Shown: one piece after another, positions 52,602 to 60,058 of the stretch
How the letters are laid out: each line of letters begins with the position of its first letter
Numbering within the stretch: the stretch's first letter is position 1
Origin: Glycomyces sp. TRM65418
Lineage (GTDB): Bacteria; Actinomycetota; Actinomycetes; Mycobacteriales; Micromonosporaceae
DNA length: 64,000 nucleotides
Assembly: GCF_019710475.1 (NCBI RefSeq)
Contig: NZ_JAJFAX010000009.1
Span: 124,001-188,000, forward strand
Direction of reading: 5' to 3'
Notes under the pieces: generated by a model
What the model was told of the DNA's origin: nothing
Databases searched by the model: none
What the model saw: only the letters and a program-made list of their open reading frames with translations
Program-made: the position numbers and the translations under genes

Positions 52602-52639
52602 GATGGCGGTCCTTTCTGTTGCACTGGTTGTGAAGTCGG

Positions 52640-52676
52640 GCCGGGCCCGAGCGGGTCAGTGATGCTCGGGCCCGGC
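52640..52676 (-). terminator. Terminator after the SpdB-like gene
   Basis: Perfect 13-bp inverted repeat (52640-52652, 52664-52676), 11-nt loop, 8 bp after the SpdB-like stop codon. Confidence 0.75.
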
Positions 52677-52683
52677 GGTTCGG

Positions 52684-53592
52684 TTACGCCGGGGCGTTGG
52701 CGGCGGCGTAGTACTTGGCGGCCTGTTCGGCCATGCCCGCGGGGAGTTTCGCGACCGCTTGTACGTCGGCGGCAGTCATAGCCCGCCCGGCGTTGGCGAC
52801 CTCGGCGGCCTTGTCCTCGATGGCCTTGAGCATCGGGGCGGGCAGCTTCGGCGGCCGGACCGTGGCCGGCGGCGTGTGCTGCGGCGGCGAGACCGAGAGC
52901 GGCGGCAGACCCGGCGAGGGCGGCGCCAGCGTCGAGGCGTGCGCCGCGAACTCCGTATGAAGATCGGTGCCCGTCGACGGCGGTGAGGCCTCATCGGTCC
53001 GCTGTTCCGTCTCCCGGTCCTGGGCGTCGACTTGGGCGATCTCGGCGAGGATCTTCGCGCGTGCCTTGGCGAAGCGGTCTTGGACGACGGGCATGACCTC
53101 GGCGAGGCAGAACACCAGGCCAGGGAAAGCGACGTGCAAGAACTTCTCGACGGTCGATCCGTCGAGGGAGGAGAGCACATTCATGATGAGCGTGGAGCCC
53201 AGCAGGACCCACTTGGTGAAGGTCACCCAGCCCGACTCGATCCGGATGCCGCGCATCAACATGGCTGCTTCCCACCGGAGCACGGTGATCAACATGCCCG
53301 CCAAGGCCGGTTCAACGGCCCATGCGCCCCACCACATCGGGTCGGCGACGTGGAGGCCTTCGGCGATGAAGTCGTGGACGCCGACCGTGGTGTAGGCCAG
53401 GCCGACCGACAAGAAGAACCACAGTGCCCCGCTGATCGAGGCCCGGAACCGATCCAGCTCCACGACCTTCAAGTACGGGTCGTCGGCGATCCGGTGGACC
53501 TGTCGCGCCTCCCCGACCTTCTTCCGCAGCTTCGCGACCTTCTTGGCCTCCTCCTCGGTGTCCTCGGACGCTTTCTCTTGTTTTGCAGCCAT
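52684..53592 (-). CDS. SpdB-like transfer-associated membrane protein
   Basis: A 302-residue protein: a charged coiled-coil start (EDTEEEAKKVAKLRKKVGEA), four membrane helices (ISGALWFFLSVGLAYTTVGV; WWGAWAVEPALAGMLITVL; FTKWVLLGSTLIMNVLSSL; FPGLVFCLAEVMPVVQDRF) and a Pro-rich cytoplasmic tail. The core resembles DUF2637/SpdB proteins that help spread plasmids and AICEs through the recipient mycelium. It follows traB by 32 bp on the same strand. Confidence 0.78.
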   Translation of the reverse strand: MAAKQEKASEDTEEEAKKVAKLRKKVGEARQVHRIADDPYLKVVELDRFRASISGALWFFLSVGLAYTTVGVHDFIAEGLHVADPMWWGAWAVEPALAGMLITVLRWEAAMLMRGIRIESGWVTFTKWVLLGSTLIMNVLSSLDGSTVEKFLHVAFPGLVFCLAEVMPVVQDRFAKARAKILAEIAQVDAQDRETEQRTDEASPPSTGTDLHTEFAAHASTLAPPSPGLPPLSVSPPQHTPPATVRPPKLPAPMLKAIEDKAAEVANAGRAMTAADVQAVAKLPAGMAEQAAKYYAAANAPA

Positions 53593-53624
53593 GCTCGTTT
53601 CCTCCTTTCAGGATTGAGGTCGGG

Positions 53625-55019
53625 TTAGGCGACGAGGCGAAGGTGGGATCCGCCCTGGCGTTCGTGCTCGGCGCGTTCGTCGAGGACGTACTTGACGAGG
53701 GCTTCCAGGTCGGCGTCGGTGGCGTAGGCGGCCCGGACTCTCACGGGGGTGCGGGTGCGTTCGGCGACTTTGAAGCCGATGCCCGCCGTCTCGGGGATGT
53801 TGGGAATCTCGTCGGCCAAGGCCCCACGCATCCGAGCCCCGTCGCCGAGGACCATCTCGGGGTGGACAGCGGCGGTGACACGGAGGCAGACCCGAAACGT
53901 GAACAGGTCCCGGACCGGCACCGTGTCCTTCGTGGGTTCCTGGACGGCACCCCACATGAGGTGACCGGTCGCGCGGCCTTGGGAGCCAACCAGGGCCATG
54001 CCTTGGCGGTTCCGGGCCATGCGCATCCGGTCGGAGGCGTAGGCCAGGACCGCGCCCAGCTCGTCCACGAGGAGGATGTTCAGCGGCGTCTCCACGCTCG
54101 GCGTGAACTTCCGCAGCCCCGATTCCTGGAGCTTCGCCTGTGTGGCTTGCTGGTCTTCGAGGAACTCAGAGACGACCTCGGCGGAGGCCTCTTCGCCGGA
54201 GGCGTAGCGGTGGGCGATCGGGGCGGCGGCGTTCAGCTCGACCTGCTTGGGGTCGCACAGCCACAGCCGGACCGAGCCCTCGGCGATCATCGGCGCGAGG
54301 GTGAACAGCGGCGCCCACAGCACCGAGTTCTTGCCCGACCCCGACGCCCCGGCAACGAGCATGTGCTTGTCGGCGATGTTCTCGGTCCACTCCCGGCCGA
54401 ACTCATCGAACCCGAAGTGCACACGGGTCAAGTCAACCTCTTCGACCGAGGCCGGGATCTCCGGCGCCGGAATCGTGTACGTGAAGGGCTCGCGCCGCTG
54501 CACGATCAACGCGATCTTGCGCGGAGCCAGCTTCTCGACGGTGACCCGCTCGGCGTTGAACGCAACCGCGAGAACCTCAGCGGCGTCCATCCAGTGCTTC
54601 ACGGTTTGGCCCTTGAGGATGCGGATCCACACCGTTTCCACCGCCGACGAGTACGACCGCAACCGGAGGATGCGCGGCACGAGGAGTTCGCCAGTCGAGG
54701 GGTGTTCGCGGACCAGGTTCGCCTCGCGCATGTTCCGCTTCCAGGCCGGGCCGGTGTAGGTGGCCGACAGCCACCGGCGGCGCAGATTCCGCAGATGCGG
54801 CAACACCACCTGGTCGAAGGAGTCCGGGTGCGCCCGACCCCAGGCGATCGCAGCGGCAACGGTGGAGCCAGCAGCCCAAGCGGTGACCTCAGGGGCGGTA
54901 GCGCCTGCGTAGCCCAGTGCCGGCACGCTGGTCGTGATGAGCGGGTGGCGGGTGGCCCAGGCGGCGGCACGCCATTCGATGCCGGTCTTGCGTTTGGAGT
55001 TCGTACGGTTTTCGGACAT
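53625..55019 (-). CDS. TraB/TraSA-type FtsK-like DNA translocase
   Basis: A 464-residue protein with two weak N-terminal hydrophobic segments and an FtsK/SpoIIIE ATPase core. Walker A reads LVAGASGSGKNSVLW (Asn follows the Lys where Ser/Thr is usual), Walker B LNILLVDELGAVLAYA, and a later GRATGHLMWGAVQEPTKDTV is the typical sensor region. In AICEs this single protein moves double-stranded DNA between hyphae after binding clt repeats. The C-terminal winged helix (DADLEALVKYVLDE) is short. It is the main transfer gene, upstream of spdB. Confidence 0.88.
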   Translation of the reverse strand: MSENRTNSKRKTGIEWRAAAWATRHPLITTSVPALGYAGATAPEVTAWAAGSTVAAAIAWGRAHPDSFDQVVLPHLRNLRRRWLSATYTGPAWKRNMREANLVREHPSTGELLVPRILRLRSYSSAVETVWIRILKGQTVKHWMDAAEVLAVAFNAERVTVEKLAPRKIALIVQRREPFTYTIPAPEIPASVEEVDLTRVHFGFDEFGREWTENIADKHMLVAGASGSGKNSVLWAPLFTLAPMIAEGSVRLWLCDPKQVELNAAAPIAHRYASGEEASAEVVSEFLEDQQATQAKLQESGLRKFTPSVETPLNILLVDELGAVLAYASDRMRMARNRQGMALVGSQGRATGHLMWGAVQEPTKDTVPVRDLFTFRVCLRVTAAVHPEMVLGDGARMRGALADEIPNIPETAGIGFKVAERTRTPVRVRAAYATDADLEALVKYVLDERAEHERQGGSHLRLVA

Positions 55020-55143
55020 GACAAGTACCTCCCGCCTTTCGGCGTGAATCGTTAAGCGGCTTAGTGATAGAAGTGTTTCGGCGGATGTGACCGCCCCCTC
55101 GGTCCCCGTGGTGCCGAGGGAGGATCAGACCGGCCGAAGCCGG
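55020..55143 (-). promoter_or_regulatory. traB leader region with hairpins
   Basis: The 124 bp before traB contain two small inverted repeats (CCCTCGG...CCGAGGG and ACCGGC-CGAA-GCCGGT) and a ribosome site AGGCGGGAGGTACTTGTC before ATG 55019. They may reduce read-through or regulate traB. Confidence 0.4.
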
Positions 55144-55356
55144 TTAGAGCAGGTCGAACAGGTCGTCGCCTTCGGGGGTGAAGCGGGCCGCTTCATCGAG
55201 CAGCACCGACAGCACCGCCACCGAGGAGGCGAAGCGGGTGTGCGCGGCGTTGAGGCCCAGCCCCTTGTCGGGGACCTTCTTCATCGAGTCGCGCAGGTTC
55301 GACATGGCGATGTGGACGCTCATGTTGATCTCTTCGGCCTTGTTTCTGGTCAGCAT
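55144..55356 (-). CDS. Small helical AICE protein
   Basis: A 70-residue protein with the core SVHIAMSNLRDSMKKVPDKG and an acidic end EGDDLFDLL. It is predicted helical with no recognised family. The gene lies 28 bp after the next upstream gene on the same strand. Confidence 0.6.
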   Translation of the reverse strand: MLTRNKAEEINMSVHIAMSNLRDSMKKVPDKGLGLNAAHTRFASSVAVLSVLLDEAARFTPEGDDLFDLL

Positions 55357-55384
55357 TCGTTGTCTCCCTTGATCTCTTGGAGCC

Positions 55385-55657
55385 TTAAAGGCTCCACTCC
55401 CAGGACTTGAGTTTGGATTCGTGGCGGACGATGGCGACCCGCAGCGCGGCGAGGTCGTTGTAGGCCTCTTCGAGGGCCTTCTTCAGGACCGCTTTCTCGA
55501 CGGCCTGCCAGGCCCCGGAGGAGCCCTCGGGGACGTAGTTGGCGATCGCCTTGTCGGCGTCTTCGAAGGCGAAGCGGACCCCGTCGAGGTTGCCCATCAG
55601 GGCCTCGTACTTCTTGGCGGATCGGGCGTTGACCCCGAACCAGTCGATCTTTTCCAT
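55385..55657 (-). CDS. Small AICE protein of unknown function
   Basis: A 90-residue mostly helical protein (MEKIDWFGVNARSAKKYEAL... to KLKSWEWSL). AGGTC lies upstream of ATG 55657. No family is recognised. Position between the 34-residue membrane peptide and the 70-residue protein suggests a role in transfer. Confidence 0.6.
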   Translation of the reverse strand: MEKIDWFGVNARSAKKYEALMGNLDGVRFAFEDADKAIANYVPEGSSGAWQAVEKAVLKKALEEAYNDLAALRVAIVRHESKLKSWEWSL

Positions 55658-55763
55658 TCGGTCTTGACCTCCAGGCGTAGTGCCGGTCAGGCCACCGGGC
55701 GGTGACCACAAACCCCCACCACCGACCCGCGGTAGATGGGGGAATGACGCCACCGAACGGCGT

Positions 55764-55868
55764 CTAGGCGCGGTAGATGAACCGCTGCCAGGTGCGCCGG
55801 ATGAACCAGAAGTTCAGCGACAGCGAACCCAGCAGGACCAGGCACAGCACCGCGATCACGAGTTCCAC
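55764..55868 (-). CDS. 34-residue single-pass membrane peptide
   Basis: GTG 55868 follows an excellent ribosome site (GAGGAGGTGAGTGTGG) and opens MELVIAVLCLVLLGSLSLNF WFIRRTWQRFIYRA, ending TAG at 55764-55766. The first 22 residues form a membrane helix, the rest is a basic cytoplasmic tail. Similar tiny membrane peptides sit near spd genes in AICEs. Too short for standard gene callers. Confidence 0.7.
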   Translation of the reverse strand: MELVIAVLCLVLLGSLSLNFWFIRRTWQRFIYRA

Positions 55869-55906
55869 CCACACTCACCTCCTCTCATTTCGTTTGGGGC
55901 CGTTCA

Positions 55907-56266
55907 TCACAGCCCACTTGGGTTGAGTCGGAACCAGGCCTCGGCGTCCCGTTGATCGGCGACGCATTCGACGTGGACGACATGGCCGGCCAGCAGATGC
56001 CGGCAGAACAGCACCACCTCAGGCGGCGCCGTGAATTCGAAGGACGGATCAGCTCCAGTGGCATCGCACCAATCGGCGAAGTCCCGCACCGCCCCATACC
56101 CCTCGAAGACGCCGGTCAGCTCGGAGCGGCCGGCGATCCACCGCGGTTGCACCGTCCCGGCAGGCACCACTTCAGCGATCACCTGCCGGAACAGCGCATC
56201 GATGTCGGCCGGATCGCGCGAGGTTCGGACCCGTTCGAGGTCAGCCGGCATGATCCCGTTCACCAC
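55907..56266 (-). CDS. Hypothetical AICE protein
   Basis: A 119-residue protein (MVNGIMPADLERVRTSRDPA..., with GAVRDFADWCDATG and EVVLFCRHLLAGHVVHVECV). GTG 56266 or ATG 56251 start; the former overlaps the stop codon of the preceding gene, so translation is coupled. Family not recognised. Confidence 0.55.
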   Translation of the reverse strand: MVNGIMPADLERVRTSRDPADIDALFRQVIAEVVPAGTVQPRWIAGRSELTGVFEGYGAVRDFADWCDATGADPSFEFTAPPEVVLFCRHLLAGHVVHVECVADQRDAEAWFRLNPSGL

Positions 56267-56580
56267 AGCCCGTGGGCCTCGGCTTCTTCATCGGAGACGT
56301 AGGCGCACAGGTGCACCTTGACCCCCTCGATCTGGACGACCGTGAAGGCCTTGACCGACCGGTCCCAAGGACGTCCATGCTCGTAGTCGATCTCGCCGCC
56401 GTACTGGTCGGCGAAGTACCGCAGGTCGCGGAACGTGTCGACCTTCGCCTTCAGCTCGAACTGCCCGAAGTAGTAGTGCGGTTCGGACAGCCCCATGGTT
56501 TTCAAGTGCTGGTCGACCCGAGCCCTCGCTTCCCGCTCGAACGGGTTCAGATCCCGGAACAGCTTCGACAGCTCGCTCAC
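56260..56580 (-). CDS. Hypothetical AICE protein
   Basis: A 106-residue protein with aromatic blocks (PHYYFGQFELKAKVDTFRDL; VVQIEGVKVHLCAYVSDEEA). GTG 56580 overlaps the preceding stop codon by 4 bp. No family recognised. It is the second of three tightly overlapping genes expressed from the dyad-containing promoter at 56830. Confidence 0.55.
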   Translation of the reverse strand: MSELSKLFRDLNPFEREARARVDQHLKTMGLSEPHYYFGQFELKAKVDTFRDLRYFADQYGGEIDYEHGRPWDRSVKAFTVVQIEGVKVHLCAYVSDEEAEAHGLW

Positions 56581-56807
56581 CGCGCCACCCCCGCGAGACC
56601 GAGATGGGCCCGGTGGACTTCAACGCACAGCGCTACGACCATCGGGCTGATGGGCGGGACTTCATTCCGCTCCCAGCAACGCTGGCAAGCAGTGGTGCAG
56701 GCCGGTCCGTCCTCGGTTTCCACCTCTCGGACCTCCAAGCCGCTCCGTCGCAAGCAAACGGTGCATTCAGCAGCGGCAGGACAATGCAACGACAGTCTTG
56801 AGTTCAT
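56577..56807 (-). CDS. Small zinc-ribbon-like protein
   Basis: A 76-residue protein with two CxxC pairs (ECTVCLRRSG; TTACQRCWER) spaced for a zinc ribbon. ATG 56807 follows GGAGGG. First gene of a three-gene overlapping unit. A DNA- or protein-binding role is likely, but no family is recognised. Confidence 0.65.
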   Translation of the reverse strand: MNSRLSLHCPAAAECTVCLRRSGLEVREVETEDGPACTTACQRCWERNEVPPISPMVVALCVEVHRAHLGLAGVAR

Positions 56808-56829
56808 GTGACCCTCCTTCCTGTGACCC

Positions 56830-56850
56830 GCACATCGACGTTCGACGTGC
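56830..56850. promoter_or_regulatory. AICE operator-like dyad, copy 1
   Basis: GCACATCG-N5-CGACGTGC between the minus-strand zinc-ribbon gene (start 56807) and a plus-strand small ORF (start 56888). It is nearly the same as the dyad at 57425-57445 and shares the flanks GTGACCC and ACAA. Confidence 0.6.
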
Positions 56851-56859
56851 ACAACCCCG

Positions 56860-56882
56860 CATCAGCGGCAGCGCCGTTGATG
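56860..56882 (+). promoter_or_regulatory. Leader hairpin before the 24-codon ORF
   Basis: CATCAGCGGC-AGC-GCCGTTGATG, a 10-bp stem with one mismatch, ending 5 nt before ATG 56888. It occupies the same place as the hairpin at 57451-57489. Confidence 0.45.
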
Positions 56883-56887
56883 AAGGC

Positions 56888-56962
56888 ATGAACCCGTCGA
56901 GTCAGAAAGGGAGATCGGCCTCTGTCGCTGTCACGACAGCCCAAGACGCCGCGGAGCCCTAG
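56888..56962 (+). CDS. 24-codon ORF (possible leader peptide)
   Basis: ATG 56888 (GAAGG upstream) to TAG 56960: MNPSSQKGRSASVAVTTAQD AAEP. It starts with the same ATGAACCC as the ORF at 57491, and both follow a dyad and hairpin, which suggests a duplicated expression unit. Coding is uncertain at this length. Confidence 0.35.
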   Translation: MNPSSQKGRSASVAVTTAQDAAEP

Positions 56963-56973
56963 GCTCACCAGGC

Positions 56974-57153
56974 GTGACAGAAGAAACCGACCATGAAGCA
57001 GTCATTGCCAGCAACGAAGCGAACATCGCGGCACTCACCGCGCACTCCGACGACCTCGCGAGCATGAAGAGCGCGATCGGCGAACTCACGAAAACCATCA
57101 GTGGTCTGACCTACGAGATCGACGAACTCACGCGCAAGCTCCCCAACTCCTAG
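56974..57153 (+). CDS. 59-residue coiled-coil protein
   Basis: GTG 56974 to TAG 57151. The product (MTEETDHEAVIASNEANIAA..., with SMKSAIGELTKTISGLTYEI DELTRKLPNS) is acidic with a heptad-like C-terminal half. There is no ribosome site, but TAGGCT lies 8 bp upstream as a possible -10 box, so the mRNA may be leaderless. It is on the opposite strand to the rest of the AICE backbone. Confidence 0.55.
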   Translation: MTEETDHEAVIASNEANIAALTAHSDDLASMKSAIGELTKTISGLTYEIDELTRKLPNS

Positions 57154-57200
57154 ACCGGGCGGCCGGCCATGGACCATCGCGCCCAGGCCGGCGCTCCCCG

Positions 57201-57401
57201 TTACTGGTTCTCCTCGACGTTCTCTTCGAGCTGGGCCAGGCCCCAAGCGAGGTCCTTCGCGTAGTTCCGCACGATGTGGACCTGCGTAGCAAGCTGCTTG
57301 GCTTCCATCTCGAGACGATTCAGGTGGTCGATGAAACCGCGGACCTGCCTCAGCTTCAGCGCCGAAGGGGCCGACTCTTCATCGTGCCAGTTCTCAGTCA
57401 T
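57201..57401 (-). CDS. Small coiled-coil AICE protein
   Basis: A 66-residue protein, ATG 57401 after GAGG, with a long helix (VRGFIDHLNRLEMEAKQLAT, QVHIVRNYAKDLAWGLAQLE ENVEENQ). Function unknown. Its promoter contains dyad copy 2. Confidence 0.6.
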   Translation of the reverse strand: MTENWHDEESAPSALKLRQVRGFIDHLNRLEMEAKQLATQVHIVRNYAKDLAWGLAQLEENVEENQ

Positions 57402-57424
57402 TTCAATCCTCATTCCGGTGACCC

Positions 57425-57445
57425 GCACATCGGATATCGATGCGC
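57425..57445. promoter_or_regulatory. AICE operator-like dyad, copy 2
   Basis: GCACATCG-N5-CGATGCGC, preceded by GTGACCC and followed by ACAA, as in copy 1. It lies between genes starting at 57401 (minus) and 57491 (plus). Confidence 0.6.
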
Positions 57446-57450
57446 ACAAA

Positions 57451-57489
57451 CCTCCACGGAAGGCGTCTCCTTCCTTGTGTCCGTGGAGG
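57451..57489 (+). promoter_or_regulatory. Hairpin covering the ribosome site of the 49-residue ORF
   Basis: CCTCCACGGA (57451-57460) pairs perfectly with TCCGTGGAGG (57480-57489), which contains the GGAGG just before ATG 57491. The stem would block ribosome binding unless opened, so translational control is likely. Confidence 0.55.
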
Positions 57490-57490
57490 A

Positions 57491-57640
57491 ATGAACCCAA
57501 CGACCGCGACACATCGTGTCTATTGCGGACGGCAGGTCAGCCCGGAAAAAGGCAAGCTCAAACACCCTGTTGAATTCACAAACAACTCGCCAGCAGACGA
57601 ACGCGCAGACCTGTTCGATCCACCCGAACGGAACCACTAG
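57491..57640 (+). CDS. 49-residue small protein
   Basis: ATG 57491 to TAG 57638. Product MNPTTATHRVYCGRQVSPEK GKLKHPVEFTNNSPADERAD LFDPPERNH, hydrophilic, no family recognised. It has a strong but hairpin-covered ribosome site. Less GC-rich than most genes here. Confidence 0.5.
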   Translation: MNPTTATHRVYCGRQVSPEKGKLKHPVEFTNNSPADERADLFDPPERNH

Positions 57641-57646
57641 CCCCGC

Positions 57647-57696
57647 GCCCTAGCCGGACTCAAACCGGCCGCCCCGTCAAACCCCGGGGATAGGGC
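57647..57696. ncRNA. tRNA-like three-stem structure lacking a D-arm
   Basis: On the minus strand: GCCCTA closes with TAGGGC (6 bp); inside are a hairpin CCCCG/CGGGG with an 8-nt loop and a T-arm-like hairpin GCCGG-TTTGAGT-CCGGC. The arrangement is that of a tRNA without a D-arm. It follows the stop codon of the gene at 57716 by about 20 bp, so it may be a structured terminator or a decayed tRNA. Confidence 0.4.
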
Positions 57697-57715
57697 CACC
57701 AAGCAGCGCCAGCCG

Positions 57716-58081
57716 CTAGCCCCCGACGGCGACGATCGTGCGAGCCTTGAACGACAGGCCGGACATGGTGATCTGCCCGCCGTCCTTGATTTCGTAGGGG
57801 GAGACCGTCGCGCCCGACAGCTCGACGAGCGTGCCTTCCTCGAACCCGTCTCCCGGATCGCGCGGCAGCGTCACCTTGATCTCTTCGCCCTTGGACCGGC
57901 GGCCGTTCGCATTCGCCTCCTTGGCCTTCGCGAACAGGACCACCACGAACTGAGGCTCATCGGAGTCGTAGCCCATCGCGGGGACGACCTGACCGGTCTC
58001 CTTGTCCACGCGGGTCTTCATCTCCGGAGCTTCCGTGACCATGAGCTTGTAACCACCCAGGTCAACCGGCAAATTCTGCAT
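57716..58081 (-). CDS. SCO3933-family AICE regulatory protein
   Basis: A 121-residue protein (MQNLPVDLGGYKLMVTEAPE..., with GTLVELSGATVSPYEIKDG and ITMSGLSFKARTIVAVGG). The pattern of an N-terminal LPVD...Y.L.V and an OB-like C-terminus matches the SCO3933 family of small proteins common to AICEs. Its role, perhaps ssDNA binding or regulation, is not established. It begins the minus-strand AICE gene series; divergent from the HTH gene at 58352. Confidence 0.7.
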   Translation of the reverse strand: MQNLPVDLGGYKLMVTEAPEMKTRVDKETGQVVPAMGYDSDEPQFVVVLFAKAKEANANGRRSKGEEIKVTLPRDPGDGFEEGTLVELSGATVSPYEIKDGGQITMSGLSFKARTIVAVGG

Positions 58082-58351
58082 GAGTACACCTTTCTTCCGA
58101 GCGGAAACCGAGACCGTCCCGGTCCCCCGTCGATCTCTTCGGCAAGAACAGATCGTTGATCACCCTCAACTCCATGTTTAGGGGCATAAACCAAGTGAAG
58201 CACGCGGTCATCCGCTCGTCAAGAGGTCTCGACAGAAAAATTTCGCCGGCCTCAACAACCTCTGGCTGCCAGGTTATCTAGCAGGCAAAACGCACGGAAG
58301 GGCGTAAGCACTGCGGCTTGTTTACCCCCCTTACTCATGTACGCTGGAAGC

Positions 58352-59215
58352 ATGACGATCAACTTCGAGGTACCTCAAGTAGCTCGGTCGCTCCGCGAGA
58401 TCAAGGACCCCCTTGAGCGAACGAAGGCAGCACACAAGGCCGTCGACCAGCTCAACGACGAGATCACCAGGGTGTACGCGGTCAGGCGAGAAGGGCTTGA
58501 TGAGTTGATCGACGGCGGGATGCGAGCCATCGATGTTGCAGACGCCCTCGGAGTGTCACGATCTCGGATCTCACAGCTTCGAGCTCAGGGAGTGAAGCCG
58601 GAGCGAGCATTCTTCGGCACAGGGACCCTGACCATCGCGATCGGGACTAAGCCAGAACAGGGCCGCAAGGATTCCGCTTCGAAGTATGTGGTGTCAACGG
58701 AATCGATGAACGCGTTCCACATCCTTGCGGAAGCCGCACGCGCGCTCGGCCTCGACGCTGTGAACGAGGAAGTCCCTCCCCCGGGGTTGGTCAATCTCAA
58801 CCGGCCAAATCTCGTAGTTCTTACCGCACCACGGGTGCTTCCCTTCCTCGAACAGGTCCTAGCGGCCGATTCACACCTCGGGTTCAAGGAAGACAGCGCG
58901 GGATGGCACCTGGTCGACAAAACCCTCGGTGTCGAGTACCGCTCACCAAGCGACAAGGGCATCAGCCAGGATTATGGGTACATCGGAAGGCTGCCTCGAC
59001 CCGACGGGAAGGGCACGTTCCTGTATGTCGCCGGCATCCACTCCGAGGGGACTCTGGGAGCCGCGGAGTGGCTCGCGGACAACGTGAGCAAGCTCTACCG
59101 TCAGCTGAAGACCAAGCGCTTCTCCGTCCTCCTGTCCGTCAACTACGACGAGAAGACCAGGAAGATCACGACCACCGAACCCCTCAGCCAGATCTACGAG
59201 CAGGGCGGAGCCTAG
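58352..59215 (+). CDS. Sigma-like HTH protein with C-terminal sensor-like domain
   Basis: A 287-residue protein. Residues about 35-75 carry an HTH (LIDGGMRAIDVADALGVSRS RISQLRAQGV). The C-terminal half has NRPNLVVLTAPRVLPFLEQV, GWHLVDKTLGVEYRSP, DYGYIGRLPRPDGKGTFLYV AGIHSEGTLGAAEWL, a block I recognise from actinobacterial proteins of unknown function often beside a PP2C-like protein. ATG 58352 (GGAAG upstream) is preferred to 58337. The next gene starts after 1 bp, so the two form an operon. Confidence 0.65.
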   Translation: MTINFEVPQVARSLREIKDPLERTKAAHKAVDQLNDEITRVYAVRREGLDELIDGGMRAIDVADALGVSRSRISQLRAQGVKPERAFFGTGTLTIAIGTKPEQGRKDSASKYVVSTESMNAFHILAEAARALGLDAVNEEVPPPGLVNLNRPNLVVLTAPRVLPFLEQVLAADSHLGFKEDSAGWHLVDKTLGVEYRSPSDKGISQDYGYIGRLPRPDGKGTFLYVAGIHSEGTLGAAEWLADNVSKLYRQLKTKRFSVLLSVNYDEKTRKITTTEPLSQIYEQGGA

Positions 59216-59216
59216 C

Positions 59217-60023
59217 GTGAAGATCGCCGCGTACAGCAGTCCTGGATCGCCAGAGAAACCCAACGAGGACTACTTCCTAGTCGATCCCACCACGGTCATC
59301 GTGCTCGACGGAGCAACGGCGCGAACCGACACCGGATGTATCCACGGTGCCGCCTGGTTCGCGACCCGACTTGGCAATGCGCTCAAAATTCACGTCAACC
59401 AGGAGGTTGACCTTGTAGGCGCCCTGGGTGTTGCGATCGAGGACGTTGCCCAACTTCATCAAGAGTCGTGCGACCTGACCCATCCGGGAACCCCAAGCGC
59501 TGCCGTAGCGATCGTCAGTATAGGTCAAGAGGAGACCAGGTGGCTCTTGCTCGGGGACGCAACCCTTCTCTTCGAGACCCCCGAAGGAACCATAGTCAAA
59601 AGCGACCAGCGAGGCAGATATCCAGTGCCGCCGGAACAGGCCGAGGCTGACAAGTATCGCATCGGAGATCCACGCAAAGACACTGCCCTACGAGCGATGA
59701 AGAGAGCGGAACTAGCAACTCGGAACACGCCTGATGGTTTTTGGGTCGCAGCCGCGGATAGTGCAATTGCCACGCGAGCCCTTACAGGCACGTTCCCCAA
59801 TGCAAACATCAAAGCATTCGCAGCCGTCAGTGACGGAGCAGCCCGCGCTGTAGACCTCTTTCATCTCTTCACGTGGGAGGAGTTTACAAAGATGGCCACC
59901 TGGGACGGCCCTCAAACAGTCATCGACGCCGTTCGAAAAGTCGAAGAGGCCGATCCAGTAGGCGACAATTGGCCACGAAACAAGGCCTCAGATGACGCCA
60001 CTGTTGTTACCTACAAGTGTTAG
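59217..60023 (+). CDS. PP2C-type protein phosphatase-like protein
   Basis: A 268-residue PPM/PP2C-fold protein. Metal-binding motifs are present: PNEDYFLVDPTTVIVLDGAT near the N-terminus, WLLLGDATLLF, FAAVSDGAARAVDLF and the final SDDATVVTYKC. GTG 59217 directly follows the HTH gene stop codon. It may dephosphorylate a Ser/Thr target linked to the HTH protein. The gene has visibly lower GC than the AICE backbone, a sign of separate acquisition. Confidence 0.78.
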   Translation: MKIAAYSSPGSPEKPNEDYFLVDPTTVIVLDGATARTDTGCIHGAAWFATRLGNALKIHVNQEVDLVGALGVAIEDVAQLHQESCDLTHPGTPSAAVAIVSIGQEETRWLLLGDATLLFETPEGTIVKSDQRGRYPVPPEQAEADKYRIGDPRKDTALRAMKRAELATRNTPDGFWVAAADSAIATRALTGTFPNANIKAFAAVSDGAARAVDLFHLFTWEEFTKMATWDGPQTVIDAVRKVEEADPVGDNWPRNKASDDATVVTYKC

Positions 60024-60058
60024 CTGTCCACGAATAGGCATCGAGAACTCGCGTCATA

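Larger units (their letters stand above)
48600..58100. mobile_element. Actinomycete integrative and conjugative element (AICE, pSAM2-like), minimum extent
   Basis: The set int, xis, repSA-like, SpdB-like and TraB/FtsK-like genes in this order, all on one strand with tight overlaps, is the standard AICE backbone. Such elements excise, replicate and move double-stranded DNA through a single FtsK-like translocase. The left edge is between the end of rnpB (48595) and the int stop codon (48693). The right edge is not seen: genes of variable-region type continue to at least 62237, where GC changes, so the true end may be near 62.5 kb or beyond the window. No flanking tRNA or long direct repeat was found. 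Confidence 0.85.
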
